DNA from: an uncultured Sphingomonadaceae bacterium | GTDB lineage: Bacteria > Pseudomonadota > Alphaproteobacteria > Sphingomonadales > Sphingomonadaceae | NCBI GenBank assembly: GCA_947488845.1 | Contig: CANLBM010000001.1 | Location: forward strand, 62,001-126,000 | Reading direction: 5' to 3' | DNA: 64,000 nucleotides | In this document: one piece after another, positions 44,049-53,014 of the stretch | Numbering within the stretch: position 1 is the stretch's first letter | Layout of the letters: every line of letters starts with the position of its first letter | Program-made: the position numbers and the translations under genes | Notes under the pieces: generated by a model | Database searches by the model: none | The model's input: the letters and a program-made list of their open reading frames with translations, nothing else | Told to the model about the DNA's origin: nothing

Positions 44049-45244
44049 TCGAAACCATCCGCGCCGCTTTTGTCATCGCCCGCCGTGATTTCACCGCGAT
44101 CATATTTTCCAAATCCTTCTTCTTCTTTTTGTTGGGCCCGCTATTTCCTCTGGGGATAGGGGTTGCCGCTGGCGGGCTGGGGTCGCAGGTATCGCAGGAG
44201 ATTGACAATTCTGTCGTCGGCGTCGCCCTGAATCAGGAAGAAGCCGAAACACTGCTTGCAACACGCGCACGACTCGTCCGGAGTCTGGGTTCAAAATCCC
44301 TGCCGGAGTTGATCATACTACCGGACATTTCCGCGCAGGAACCGGACATCATTGCAAAGCTGGACAGCGAAAAGTCTCTGACCGCAATTCTCTCCGGTAC
44401 ACTGGCTGCCCCCGTGCTGACCGGTTCGGCAGGAGACGTCAAACGATGGCAGGGCAAAATTACGCTGCTGGCGGAGACAGCTCTTTCCCGGCCCGCCACG
44501 GTTAACCTTGAAACGAGACTTATCGGACAGACGGGCAGTTCCAGTGAACGCAATCAACTGATGACGGCGCAGGCCGGCCAGGCAATCCTGATCCTGCTGA
44601 CGATGATATTGGCGGGCATGGTTCTTTCCAATCTGGTCGAAGAGAAAACCAATAAAATCATCGAGATTCTAGCCGCAGCCATCCCGATGGACGCGATATT
44701 TCTCGGCAAGCTTTTCGCAATGCTGGGCATGGCGCTCGTCGGTATCACAGTGTGGAGCACTGTGGGATTGTCGGTAGCCCTTCTGGTCGGCGGAAACTGG
44801 AATGCCTTGCCCTCACCCGCCGTCGGCTGGCCGTTCTTTTGTCTGCTGCTGATCCTATATTTTTCGATGGCCTATCTGCTTCTGGGCTCGCTGTTTCTCG
44901 GCATCGGGGCGATGGCCACAACCGTACGGGAAGTGCAGACCCTGTCCATGCCGGTCACCATGGGGCAATTGCTGGTTTTCTTTCTCGCCTATTCAGCGAT
45001 CACCAAATTGGGCGAACCGATCGAATGGTTTGCGGTGCTCTTTCCGTTCAGTTCCCCGTTCGCGATGATCGCGCGAGCCGCCCAGATGGACAATATCTGG
45101 CAGCATGGACTGGCGCTGATCTGGCAGGGTGTCTTCACAATGGTCATCATCCGCTTTTCGGTCATGCTCTTCCGTCGCAATGTGATGAAATCCGGACAAG
45201 CGGCTCGCAAAAAAAGCCTGTTTGCAAGAGTCGCCGGAAAATAG
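44045..45244 (+). CDS. ABC-2 type permease (NatB-like)
   Basis: 399 residues. One N-terminal span, a large extracytoplasmic domain (about 45-175), and a cluster of five or more spans with LVEEKTNKIIEILAAAIPMDAIFLGKL, typical of ABC-2 membrane proteins. Forms an exporter with the preceding ATPase (ATGA overlap). Basic C-terminal tail. Followed by the CYP153 promoter region. Confidence 0.87.
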   Translation: MIETIRAAFVIARRDFTAIIFSKSFFFFLLGPLFPLGIGVAAGGLGSQVSQEIDNSVVGVALNQEEAETLLATRARLVRSLGSKSLPELIILPDISAQEPDIIAKLDSEKSLTAILSGTLAAPVLTGSAGDVKRWQGKITLLAETALSRPATVNLETRLIGQTGSSSERNQLMTAQAGQAILILLTMILAGMVLSNLVEEKTNKIIEILAAAIPMDAIFLGKLFAMLGMALVGITVWSTVGLSVALLVGGNWNALPSPAVGWPFFCLLLILYFSMAYLLLGSLFLGIGAMATTVREVQTLSMPVTMGQLLVFFLAYSAITKLGEPIEWFAVLFPFSSPFAMIARAAQMDNIWQHGLALIWQGVFTMVIIRFSVMLFRRNVMKSGQAARKKSLFARVAGK

Positions 45245-45276
45245 TCCGGAGATTCAGGACATTTGCCGAAAAGACA

Positions 45277-45292
45277 TTGACATTACTGTCAA
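45277..45292. promoter_or_regulatory. Operator-like palindrome upstream of CYP153
   Basis: Perfect 16-bp repeat TTGACA-TTAC-TGTCAA, 83 bp from the ATG. Left arm equals a consensus -35, with AGATTG 17 bp downstream as a weak -10. Same class as the SDR operator at 2867. Confidence 0.55.
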
Positions 45293-45359
45293 TAGAGGCA
45301 GATTGAACGGGTTTTGAAACGCAACCGATTGCTGAAACAAGCAACGGCAGGAGAGACCA

Positions 45360-46676
45360 ATGGCATCCGTTCCACAAATCGACCTCGATAATCTGACCAC
45401 GTCCCCCACCGCCGACGAGGCCCTGGAAGAATGGTACAAGCGCAATCCCCCGGTCGCGGACAGCGAGGCCAATCCCTGGGATGTCAGCCGGGCTGAGCTG
45501 TACAGCAAGGACTTGTGGCGCAAGCCTTTTGCCGAAATGCGCGCAACCGCACCGATCAACAAGGTTGAGGGCGGCGTCCACGGAGATTTCTGGAACATCA
45601 CCACCTACAAGCCCATTCAGCATGTCGAAGCGCTGCCGGACATTTACTCCTCCGATGTTTCCCATGGCGGCATCACCATTGCCGAGCCCGATTTCGACGA
45701 CTCCGATTTTCAGCTGCCGATGTTCATCGCGATGGACCGGCCCAAACATACCGGTCAGCGTCGTACCGTAGCACCGGCCTTCACGCCGACCGAAATGAAA
45801 CGGATGGAAACCGAAATCCGCCAGCGCACCGAGGAAGTGCTCGATGGTCTGCCATGGGGCGAGAAATTTGACTGGGTCGACAGGGTTTCGATCGAACTCA
45901 CCACCGGCATGCTGGCAATATTGTTCGGTTTTCCGTGGGAAGACCGCAGGCTACTGACCTATTGGTCAGACTGGGCGGGTGATGTCGAATTGTCGTGCGC
46001 GGAAGATCTCACCGAGCAACGGCGGCATATTCTCTATGAGATGGGCGCCTATTTCACCAAATTATGGAACGAACGGGTGGATGCGGAGCCCACACCCGAC
46101 CTGATCTCCATGATGATCCATTCCGAGCATATGCGCGACATGGACCCGATGGAATTCATGGGCAATCTGGTATTGCTGATCGTTGGCGGCAACGACACCA
46201 CCCGCAACACGATGTCGGGCGTGGCTTATGGTCTCGGCCAGTTCCCCGAAGAACGGGAAAAGCTGCAAAAGAACCCTGACCTGATTCCGAATGCGGTTCA
46301 GGAAATCATCCGCTGGCAGACGCCGCTCGCCCATATGCGCCGCACGGCGCTGGAAGATCATGACCTGTTCGGCCATCAGATCAAGAAGGGCGACAAGGTC
46401 GTCCTCTGGTATATTTCCGCCAATCGCGACGAAGAGGTCTTCCCGGAAGCCGACAAGATCATTGTCGACCGCGAAAACGCCCGGCGGCATCTGGCTTTCG
46501 GCTATGGCATCCACCGCTGCGTCGGCGCCCGTCTTGCCGAACTGCAGATCCGTATCTTGCTGGAAGAAATGCACAAGCGGCGCATGCAGGTCAATCCGAC
46601 CGGCAAGCACCGCCGCGTTCATGCCTGCTTCGTACACGGGTTCCGCGAACTGGAAGTCGAGCTCTCGAAATATTGA
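45360..46676 (+). CDS. Cytochrome P450, CYP153 family
   Basis: 438 residues. I-helix LLIVGGNDTTRNTMSG, K-helix EIIRW, haem ligand Cys387 in FGYGIHRCVGARLAE. CYP153-specific blocks are present: SDVSHGGITI, FQLPMFIAMDRPKHTGQRR and FDWVDRVSIELTTGMLAILFGFPWEDRR. CYP153 enzymes hydroxylate the terminal carbon of medium-chain alkanes, alcohols and fatty acids, using a ferredoxin and its reductase; neither is in the window. Good GGCAGGAGAG site. Preceded by the TTGACA-N4-TGTCAA operator. Confidence 0.9.
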   Translation: MASVPQIDLDNLTTSPTADEALEEWYKRNPPVADSEANPWDVSRAELYSKDLWRKPFAEMRATAPINKVEGGVHGDFWNITTYKPIQHVEALPDIYSSDVSHGGITIAEPDFDDSDFQLPMFIAMDRPKHTGQRRTVAPAFTPTEMKRMETEIRQRTEEVLDGLPWGEKFDWVDRVSIELTTGMLAILFGFPWEDRRLLTYWSDWAGDVELSCAEDLTEQRRHILYEMGAYFTKLWNERVDAEPTPDLISMMIHSEHMRDMDPMEFMGNLVLLIVGGNDTTRNTMSGVAYGLGQFPEEREKLQKNPDLIPNAVQEIIRWQTPLAHMRRTALEDHDLFGHQIKKGDKVVLWYISANRDEEVFPEADKIIVDRENARRHLAFGYGIHRCVGARLAELQIRILLEEMHKRRMQVNPTGKHRRVHACFVHGFRELEVELSKY

Positions 46677-46756
46677 TCAGTTTCTGTTCAGGCGCAAATC
46701 TGTAACCGATCGGTCTCCCGGTTCGAATGAATCAGGGACATTGAAAGGGATTGCAG

Positions 46757-47263
46757 ATGAAACCGTTCAACCGGCGCACAGTCATATCCGGCACTCTGGC
46801 AGTCGCCGGAACCTATGGAGCGATAAGCCTTTCCGGCTTTTTCGACGATGCAAAAGCGCGCCCCGGCGGACCGTTCAAGATCAACCGGACAGCCGCGGAA
46901 TGGAAGCAGCGGTTGGGCGAGGCGCGCTATCGGATATTGCGGCTGGAAGGTACCGAGCGGGCCTATTCCAGTCCGTTGAACAAAGAGAAACGCAAAGGCG
47001 TTTACGCCTGTGCGGGCTGTAATCTCGGGGTCTATAAATCGGACACAAAATATGACAGCGGCACCGGCTGGCCAAGCTTTTGGGCGCCGCTTGCCGAAAA
47101 CCGGATAGGCACGACGAAAGATTATAAGATCGGCTATCCGCGCACCGAAGTCCATTGCGCGCGCTGCGGCGGACATCTCGGACATATCTTCAATGATGGT
47201 CCAAAGCCTACCGGCAAGCGGCACTGTCTCAACGGGCTGGCGCTGAAATTCATTCCGGCCTGA
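46757..47263 (+). CDS. msrB: Exported peptide-methionine (R)-S-oxide reductase
   Basis: 168 residues from the ATG at 46757. Twin-arginine signal MKPFNRRTVISGTLAVAG precedes a complete MsrB domain with zinc-binding CAGCNLG and CARCGGHLG and catalytic Cys in GKRHCLNGLALKF. A Tat-exported MsrB would repair oxidised methionines in periplasmic proteins; its electron donor is not encoded here. Confidence 0.9.
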   Translation: MKPFNRRTVISGTLAVAGTYGAISLSGFFDDAKARPGGPFKINRTAAEWKQRLGEARYRILRLEGTERAYSSPLNKEKRKGVYACAGCNLGVYKSDTKYDSGTGWPSFWAPLAENRIGTTKDYKIGYPRTEVHCARCGGHLGHIFNDGPKPTGKRHCLNGLALKFIPA

Positions 47264-47272
47264 TCCAGCGGA

Positions 47273-47650
47273 TCAGCTATCGGGCGCCTCTACCTGCTGC
47301 CAGAATTCCAGTTTGATTCCGTCGCAATCCAGGATCCAGGCGAATTTGCCATATCCTTCGTCAACCTGGCCCAGAATCTCCAGACCATTGTCTTTGAGCT
47401 GCTCGACATAAGCATCGAGATCATCGACCCGCAGGTTGATCATGAATTTGGCCGCGCTGGGTTTGAGATATTCGCTGTCTTCGGAAAAATGACTGATCAG
47501 ACTATAAGGCTTTTCACCTTTCTCGTCAGACCAGTTGAGCATGGGACCATATTCCCCGTCCATACCCAGATAATCTTTATACCATTGGCGTGTAGCTGCC
47601 GGATTCTTCACCATATGAAAAACCCCCCCAAGTCCGGTGACCCCTGCCAT
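47273..47650 (-). CDS. VOC-family (glyoxalase-like) protein
   Basis: 125 residues from the ATG at 47650 (TGGAGAAAAAT upstream). Paired beta-alpha-beta-beta-beta pattern: VFHMVKNPAATRQWYKDYLGM, MINLRVDDLDAYVEQL and FAWILDCDGIKLEFWQQ, with the terminal metal-ligand Glu. Specific reaction not predictable. Confidence 0.8.
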   Translation of the reverse strand: MAGVTGLGGVFHMVKNPAATRQWYKDYLGMDGEYGPMLNWSDEKGEKPYSLISHFSEDSEYLKPSAAKFMINLRVDDLDAYVEQLKDNGLEILGQVDEGYGKFAWILDCDGIKLEFWQQVEAPDS

Positions 47651-47723
47651 ATTTTTCTCCATGGTTCTGGTCTGTTGCGACAATTCCTTATAAATATAGT
47701 ATAATTTACATTTCGTTACGCAA

Positions 47724-49478
47724 CTATTTTGGCTCGACCTTCCAAAGAAGCAGTCCGTTGTCCCGAATATGGACAGGTTTTAGCCAGTCCGGTTTTTGAT
47801 CAGCGGCCAGCTTTGCCCACAGGCCTTCCGGATGTTTTTTCGCGTAAAACTCAAGCTCCGGTTCGCCATCGCAGGCAACAATGTAGCGAATATCACGGGC
47901 GTCCAATTTCTCGCGAGCCACATCCGGCGCGGAGATAAAAACCCGGATCTGATCGGCCATCGCCTTGTCGTTACGATGGTGACTGGTAGCGAGCACATGG
48001 TGCGGGGTCAGCAACAATATCCGTGGTCCGAAATCAAATGGTGCAACTATGCCGGACCGCGGCAAGACATTGAGCCGCGCAAGCGAGGCGTTATCCTTGC
48101 AGGTCGCAGTGCCGGCGTTTAATTTCGTCTGCCCGTCATCTCCCGTAATATTGTTGAAAAGCGCGACGGCAAGCGGGCCAGGCATGATCAGGAAAACAAC
48201 CGCTGCAGTGGCAAGAATACGCGATCCCGGACGCTCGATTGCGCGCGCGCGCGCAAAAGCCTGTTGCACAGCCCAGGCCATGAATGGCAAAGCAAAGGCC
48301 GCTGCAACAGCGGTGGCGCGCTGGACAAGCAGGGACAGCAGCACCGCCCAGAGAAATGCGTAAGCGAGAATGAATAATTTGCTGCGATCAATCTGGTTGG
48401 GCCGGACGCGCGCAATATAGATCAGACTGGCCAACCCGACGATGATCGATCCACCGAGCAGGGTGACCATGGTCTTGCCATTCTGATACCAGATCGGCAG
48501 GCCTTCGAGAACATTGACCAGCCAATATTCGCGAACAACTGGATCCATGGTGTTAAATGCCCCGCCGACACATTGGGCCGCGAGACCATAGAAGACGGCC
48601 AGGGCCGCCGCACCGGCGGCGGCCACACTGCCGACGCGCAAGGCGATACTCGCGGGCAGCCATTTGATTGCCGGCAACATGACAGCGGCACCCGCCATGC
48701 AGGCCAGCAAATGCGCTGGTGAGAGCGCATCGCAATAGTTCACAGCGGTGTCAAAACTGCCCTGAGTGGCAAAATAGATAATGAAGCTGGCAATCAGAAA
48801 GGATAATAAGGTCCAGAACAGCCGAACCCCTTCTTCGGTCTGGACGACCCAGCGCCAACCCAGCAGCACGACAAAGGCAGCCGATATCGGCATTCCTTCA
48901 AGCGATATCGAAAGCCAGAGCGCGAGCGCCGCACCCAGTGCCATTCCGCCCTTGCGCCTGTCAGGCCAGAACATCGTCCAAAGCGCGGTCAGCGCCAGAA
49001 CAATCTGCCAGCCATGGTGATCCACTCGCATCGGTCGGATCTGCGAGACTATCGGTACCGCGGTTGCCATAAGGGCCGCCGCCAGAAGCGCAACCTTGCG
49101 GTCAAAAAGCTGTTCTGTGATTTTCACAACGAGCCACATTGCGACGCCCAAAGTGAGCAGCGGCACGATAACCATTGCCGCAGTTTCGGCGGTCGCTGCG
49201 CCGGTCAGCGGTTTGAGCAGCAAGACCACGACGGCCAGCGGCAATTCGATCCAGCGCGGCCAGTGCATCGGCTTGCTGTCCGGTTGACCAATGCGATATT
49301 GGATAGTGTCGAACCAGCTTTGCCCGCCGAGCCAGTCGCGCAGCTGAACCATGCGCAGCTGATCATCCGGGTCCCACCCGATGCCGCTCATGATCTGGCC
49401 ACGCGTGACCAGAATGAGCACTGCGGAGACCGCGAGCCAGATCAGTAATATGGGCAGGTTTCCGCGCAAGCGTTCCAA
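47724..49478 (-). CDS. GT-C-like membrane glycosyltransferase
   Basis: 584 residues with about 11-13 hydrophobic segments and a soluble C-terminal domain (from about 470). The first periplasmic loop has WDPDDQLRMVQLRDWLGGQSWFD and a later loop MRVDHHGWQIV, acidic motifs positioned as in GT-C enzymes of the STT3/PMT type. It probably transfers a sugar from a polyprenyl donor to a cell-surface acceptor. Last in an operon with a sulfatase-fold enzyme, GtrA and a flavoprotein. Family membership is inferred from topology and short motifs. Confidence 0.65.
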   Translation of the reverse strand: MERLRGNLPILLIWLAVSAVLILVTRGQIMSGIGWDPDDQLRMVQLRDWLGGQSWFDTIQYRIGQPDSKPMHWPRWIELPLAVVVLLLKPLTGAATAETAAMVIVPLLTLGVAMWLVVKITEQLFDRKVALLAAALMATAVPIVSQIRPMRVDHHGWQIVLALTALWTMFWPDRRKGGMALGAALALWLSISLEGMPISAAFVVLLGWRWVVQTEEGVRLFWTLLSFLIASFIIYFATQGSFDTAVNYCDALSPAHLLACMAGAAVMLPAIKWLPASIALRVGSVAAAGAAALAVFYGLAAQCVGGAFNTMDPVVREYWLVNVLEGLPIWYQNGKTMVTLLGGSIIVGLASLIYIARVRPNQIDRSKLFILAYAFLWAVLLSLLVQRATAVAAAFALPFMAWAVQQAFARARAIERPGSRILATAAVVFLIMPGPLAVALFNNITGDDGQTKLNAGTATCKDNASLARLNVLPRSGIVAPFDFGPRILLLTPHHVLATSHHRNDKAMADQIRVFISAPDVAREKLDARDIRYIVACDGEPELEFYAKKHPEGLWAKLAADQKPDWLKPVHIRDNGLLLWKVEPK

Positions 49479-49482
49479 AATC

Positions 49483-50862
49483 TTACCCCTCGGGCTGCGA
49501 GCCTTTGGCTTTCAGGTAAAGCCATGGAACCCGTTCAGGGTCAAATTGCGAACGATGATGGCGGTCAAAAAACGGCGGCATATGATCGCCCACCAGCAGG
49601 ATATCCGCTTCCGGAAAGTCGCTCGCGGTAATTTCCTTGATCAGCGCCTTGTCAATGTCGTCGAATATCGCGAACTGTCGGCAGATCATCGGATAGTCTC
49701 GGGCCAGTTCGGCCGACACTTTCTCGCAATTTTCTGCGTGGAGATTCTGTTCGGTAGGCACCGGCAAATGGGTGTTGAGCGTCAGCCAGTACTGAAAGGT
49801 AGGCTGTTCCGCCCGTTTCAGATTTTCGGCCAGCATCTTCGGCACCTGACGGTCGCAAGCACCGGCGAAGACACCGCCACACCATTCCGCACCGCGTTTT
49901 TCCAGATCGACAGCAAATTCCCGCTTTTGAAAACCGATCTTGGGATACCAGTCCTCCCGCTTGAAAAACGGACCTTTGAAACTGTGCATCGCCTGTGTCG
50001 CATAGCCTTTTTCGGCAAGCTGCGCGGGCAGGCAATTCAATGTCTTCGGATCATCGCTTTCCAGCAATTCATAATAATCGCCCCAGCGCCCGCAGAGCTC
50101 GCGCATCTCTCCCGACGTGGTGCTGTTATAATATAGGCTCGTGCCCTGGCTTACCTCATAGCGCGCCTTGACCGCGCTGCTGTTATAATAAGCAAACAGC
50201 TTGTCTGACATCGCCTTGTTGTTTTTGGGAACTCCCAGCGATTCAACAATGATCAGCACCAGATGGCGCTTGCCATCGGCGCGGGCGGCAAAGCCGGATT
50301 TGCTGACCGCCGATTCAAACCCGGCACCCGCAGGGGCCGGCCGGAAATAATGACCCCGCATCCCCTCGCCGACCGCAGCATCCGCTCCGACAAGCCCGAA
50401 AATCAGAGCTCCACCAAGCAGGATATGCACTGGTTTGGAAAAATTGGCATCGCGCTTGAGCAGGAACCAGCTGCCGATCAATATGCCGACCATGACAATC
50501 GCTGCGATGATATATTCGATCGAATTGCCCGGCTTGATTTCGGCAAAAAACTGCAGCGAATAGAGCAAGGAATCCAGCGTCAGGCTGAACAGGCCGGAAA
50601 CGAAAGAAAGCAGGGAATAGACCATCACCCCGACGAACGCGGTCCACTGTACCGCTCGCGGCATCCGTTTGACGATCAGCCCAACGAGACCCGCCAGCAC
50701 GATCGGAATCGCACGCGGTGGTGCGCCGACCATCCACATCGCCATGAACGGAATATTGGCGAGCATGACCCAGACCAGCGCCCAGTTCAGAAATTTCGTA
50801 AATTCGGGGCTGAAGCGCTGCTGTTTTGCAGGTAAAGTCAGGGTCTTGTCGATATAGCTCAC
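49483..50862 (-). CDS. Membrane sulfatase/phosphotransferase (alkaline phosphatase superfamily)
   Basis: 459 residues from a GTG at 50862 that overlaps the gtrA stop (GTGA); a longer frame upstream is a shadow of gtrA. Four or five N-terminal spans, then an extracytoplasmic sulfatase-like domain with VLIIVESLG, a candidate nucleophile Thr in NSTTSGEMREL, and metal-site GDHMPPFF. Layout matches LTA synthase/phosphoethanolamine transferase families, which move phospho-alcohol groups onto glycans. Four bp upstream of the GT-C gene. Confidence 0.78.
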   Translation of the reverse strand: MSYIDKTLTLPAKQQRFSPEFTKFLNWALVWVMLANIPFMAMWMVGAPPRAIPIVLAGLVGLIVKRMPRAVQWTAFVGVMVYSLLSFVSGLFSLTLDSLLYSLQFFAEIKPGNSIEYIIAAIVMVGILIGSWFLLKRDANFSKPVHILLGGALIFGLVGADAAVGEGMRGHYFRPAPAGAGFESAVSKSGFAARADGKRHLVLIIVESLGVPKNNKAMSDKLFAYYNSSAVKARYEVSQGTSLYYNSTTSGEMRELCGRWGDYYELLESDDPKTLNCLPAQLAEKGYATQAMHSFKGPFFKREDWYPKIGFQKREFAVDLEKRGAEWCGGVFAGACDRQVPKMLAENLKRAEQPTFQYWLTLNTHLPVPTEQNLHAENCEKVSAELARDYPMICRQFAIFDDIDKALIKEITASDFPEADILLVGDHMPPFFDRHHRSQFDPERVPWLYLKAKGSQPEG

Positions 50863-51311
50863 CGGAACACCCCGTATTTGCGGGTAAGATAGACGGCGAA
50901 GAAACTGACAGCGACGGCCGCGGCCTTGGCCATGACCGGCAGAATACCGGCACTGGTGAGCCCGCTGACCATGGCGACCGTTATGCCCAGGCCCAGTACG
51001 GCCGTTCCGATGAAACCGAGCCGTTGCAAATGCAGCGCCGCGCCACCGCGCGCCTTGCCCGGAAATACGAAACTCGACGAAATCAGCCAATGAACGATGA
51101 TGCCGGCGCTATAGCCCATTGCTGAGGCCCAGCCCGGATCGACCAGGAAAGCGACCAGCACCATGAACAATGCGACGTCAAAGGCCAGGCTGACGACACT
51201 CGCCAGCAAATAGCGGGTAATCGAAAACCGGTTGAGCAAAGCCAGCGGAGCAGGCAGATTTCCTACCCAATCACCGATCGTTGACCGTCTGTCCGAGCCA
51301 CTGCGCTCCAT
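50859..51311 (-). CDS. GtrA-family membrane protein
   Basis: 150 residues from the ATG at 51311. Four hydrophobic segments, N-terminal FSITRYLLASVVSLAFDVALF and C-terminal FVFPGK/KYGVFR, typical of GtrA. Relatives flip or support polyprenyl-phosphate sugars used by GT-C enzymes, consistent with the neighbouring GT-C-like gene. One bp after the flavoprotein stop. Confidence 0.83.
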   Translation of the reverse strand: MERSGSDRRSTIGDWVGNLPAPLALLNRFSITRYLLASVVSLAFDVALFMVLVAFLVDPGWASAMGYSAGIIVHWLISSSFVFPGKARGGAALHLQRLGFIGTAVLGLGITVAMVSGLTSAGILPVMAKAAAVAVSFFAVYLTRKYGVFR

Positions 51312-51312
51312 T

Positions 51313-52890
51313 TCAGGCAGCCCGGGTCGCTGATTTTTCTTCCTCGATCCGGGTCGGCACATCGCGCATGCTTTCGAGAGCGGCGGCGCGGTCTTCGCTG
51401 ATTTCTTCGGCGACCACCTTCTGCGCGCCTTCGTCGCCCGCTTCGTGATATTCGGCGTCTTCGTTGACGTTCCAGACATTCCACTTGCGGGTACCGGCTT
51501 CGATATTCTCCACTGTCAGCATCGCGGTCATCATTGCGTGATCCTGGTTATTATAGCGGTGCATGCCGTTGCGTCCGACCATGTGCAGGGTCGGGTAGCG
51601 GCCTTCCAGATCGTCGCGCATGGTGGCGACATTATCTTCATAGCTGTCATCATAGACCGGATAGGCTTTTTCCTGACGGACAACCGCGCCGCCGACGACA
51701 TCTTCGGGTTTGCACAGGCCGAGGATTGCCATTTCCTTCTTGGCCAGCTCGATCAGATCTTCGTCGGACGAAGACCACAGGCCGTCATTCTCAAAACAGA
51801 AATATTCCAGCCCGACGCAGGCGATATTCTCGTCCGGCACCATTTCCGGTGACCAGCTGCGGAAATTCTGCACGCGGCCCACCTGAACCCGGTCATCATG
51901 GATATAGATCCAGTTGTCGGGGAACAGGTCATCGGATTTGACCTTGATCGCAACAGTCAGAAAATCGCGATAGTTGAGATCCTGCGCTTCCGGCATGGAT
52001 TGCGGCAATGGATGGATGCGGGTCGCAAGCTCGCGCATCGGCGCGCTTGAAATCACATGTTTCGCCGTGATGATGGTCTCACCGTCAGCGTTCGTCGCGC
52101 TCACCCGCCAGTTGCCCGCTGCGTCCTGGGCGAGCTGCTTGAGGCTATGGCCCATCAGCACTGCATTGCCCTTGGCTTCGACATGGGCTTTGGCGGCATC
52201 CCACATCATGCCGGGGCCGAGGCGGGGATAGCGGAACGTCTCGAGCAGGGTTTTGACTTCCTGTCCGTCATTGGGCTTCTTGTTGAGGCCGAGCGAGCGC
52301 TTCAGGCCATCGGTGACGGCGTTCCAGAGGCTGAGGCCCTTGATCCGCTGTGCCGCCCAGTCCGCCGACATTTCGTCACACGGCATGCCCCAGACCTTCT
52401 CGGTATAGGTTTTGAAGAAAATCGAATAGAGCTTGTAGCCGAACTGGTTGACCGTCCAGTCTTCAAAGCTTTTCACATTCTTGTTCGGGAAGACTTTGGC
52501 CTTGCCATAGCTCAGCATGCAAAGCGTCGAGCGCCAGATGCCGAGATTCCACAGCGCTTCAAAAGCGCGCAGCGGGTAGCTGTAAAATTTGCCTTCATAA
52601 TAGATGCGGCTCATCCGCGGCCGCTGAATGAAGTCGTCGGGCAGGATTTCATTCCACAGATCGACCACTTCCTGGCTTTTGGAAAAGAAGCGGTGCCCGC
52701 CAATATCAAAGCGGAAACCTTCATGCTCCACCGTCCGGCTGATCCCGCCGACATATTTCGGATCCTTCTCGATGACCGTGACCGAAAAGCCCTTTTTGCT
52801 CAGCAAATATGCCGCGGTCAGGCCAGCCGGCCCCGCGCCAATGATTGCCACATCTACCGGTGTGTCTGCGGGTTTTCCCTGCGTGGTCAT
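51313..52890 (-). CDS. FAD-dependent oxidoreductase of the amine oxidase/UDP-galactopyranose mutase type
   Basis: 525 residues. FAD-binding motif VAIIGAGPAGLTAAYLLSKKGFSVTVIEKD, then GGISRTVEHEGFRFDIGGHRFFSK, shared with protoporphyrinogen-oxidase-like and UGM-like flavoproteins. The C-terminal HMVGRNGMHRYNNQDHAMMTAMLT is the conserved cofactor block. Proteins like this are often found beside GtrA and glycosyltransferases and are thought to act on sugars or polyprenyl substrates. First gene of the glycan operon. Confidence 0.82.
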   Translation of the reverse strand: MTTQGKPADTPVDVAIIGAGPAGLTAAYLLSKKGFSVTVIEKDPKYVGGISRTVEHEGFRFDIGGHRFFSKSQEVVDLWNEILPDDFIQRPRMSRIYYEGKFYSYPLRAFEALWNLGIWRSTLCMLSYGKAKVFPNKNVKSFEDWTVNQFGYKLYSIFFKTYTEKVWGMPCDEMSADWAAQRIKGLSLWNAVTDGLKRSLGLNKKPNDGQEVKTLLETFRYPRLGPGMMWDAAKAHVEAKGNAVLMGHSLKQLAQDAAGNWRVSATNADGETIITAKHVISSAPMRELATRIHPLPQSMPEAQDLNYRDFLTVAIKVKSDDLFPDNWIYIHDDRVQVGRVQNFRSWSPEMVPDENIACVGLEYFCFENDGLWSSSDEDLIELAKKEMAILGLCKPEDVVGGAVVRQEKAYPVYDDSYEDNVATMRDDLEGRYPTLHMVGRNGMHRYNNQDHAMMTAMLTVENIEAGTRKWNVWNVNEDAEYHEAGDEGAQKVVAEEISEDRAAALESMRDVPTRIEEEKSATRAA

Positions 52891-53014
52891 AATTCTGGTC
52901 CCTGTCCATAAAGCGCCACTTGCAGACGCATTTCATGTTCCAGGAACCGGACTGAACGAAATTGGTTAGCAGATAGTTAATGGCGGGCCGAATTTTGCGG
53001 ACGCAGGAAGCCGA

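Noticed and set aside
50863..51090. N-terminal extension of the sulfatase-like gene
   Set aside because: The extension lies inside gtrA in another frame and is Arg/Gly-rich and not protein-like; the GTG at 50862 fits operon overlap.
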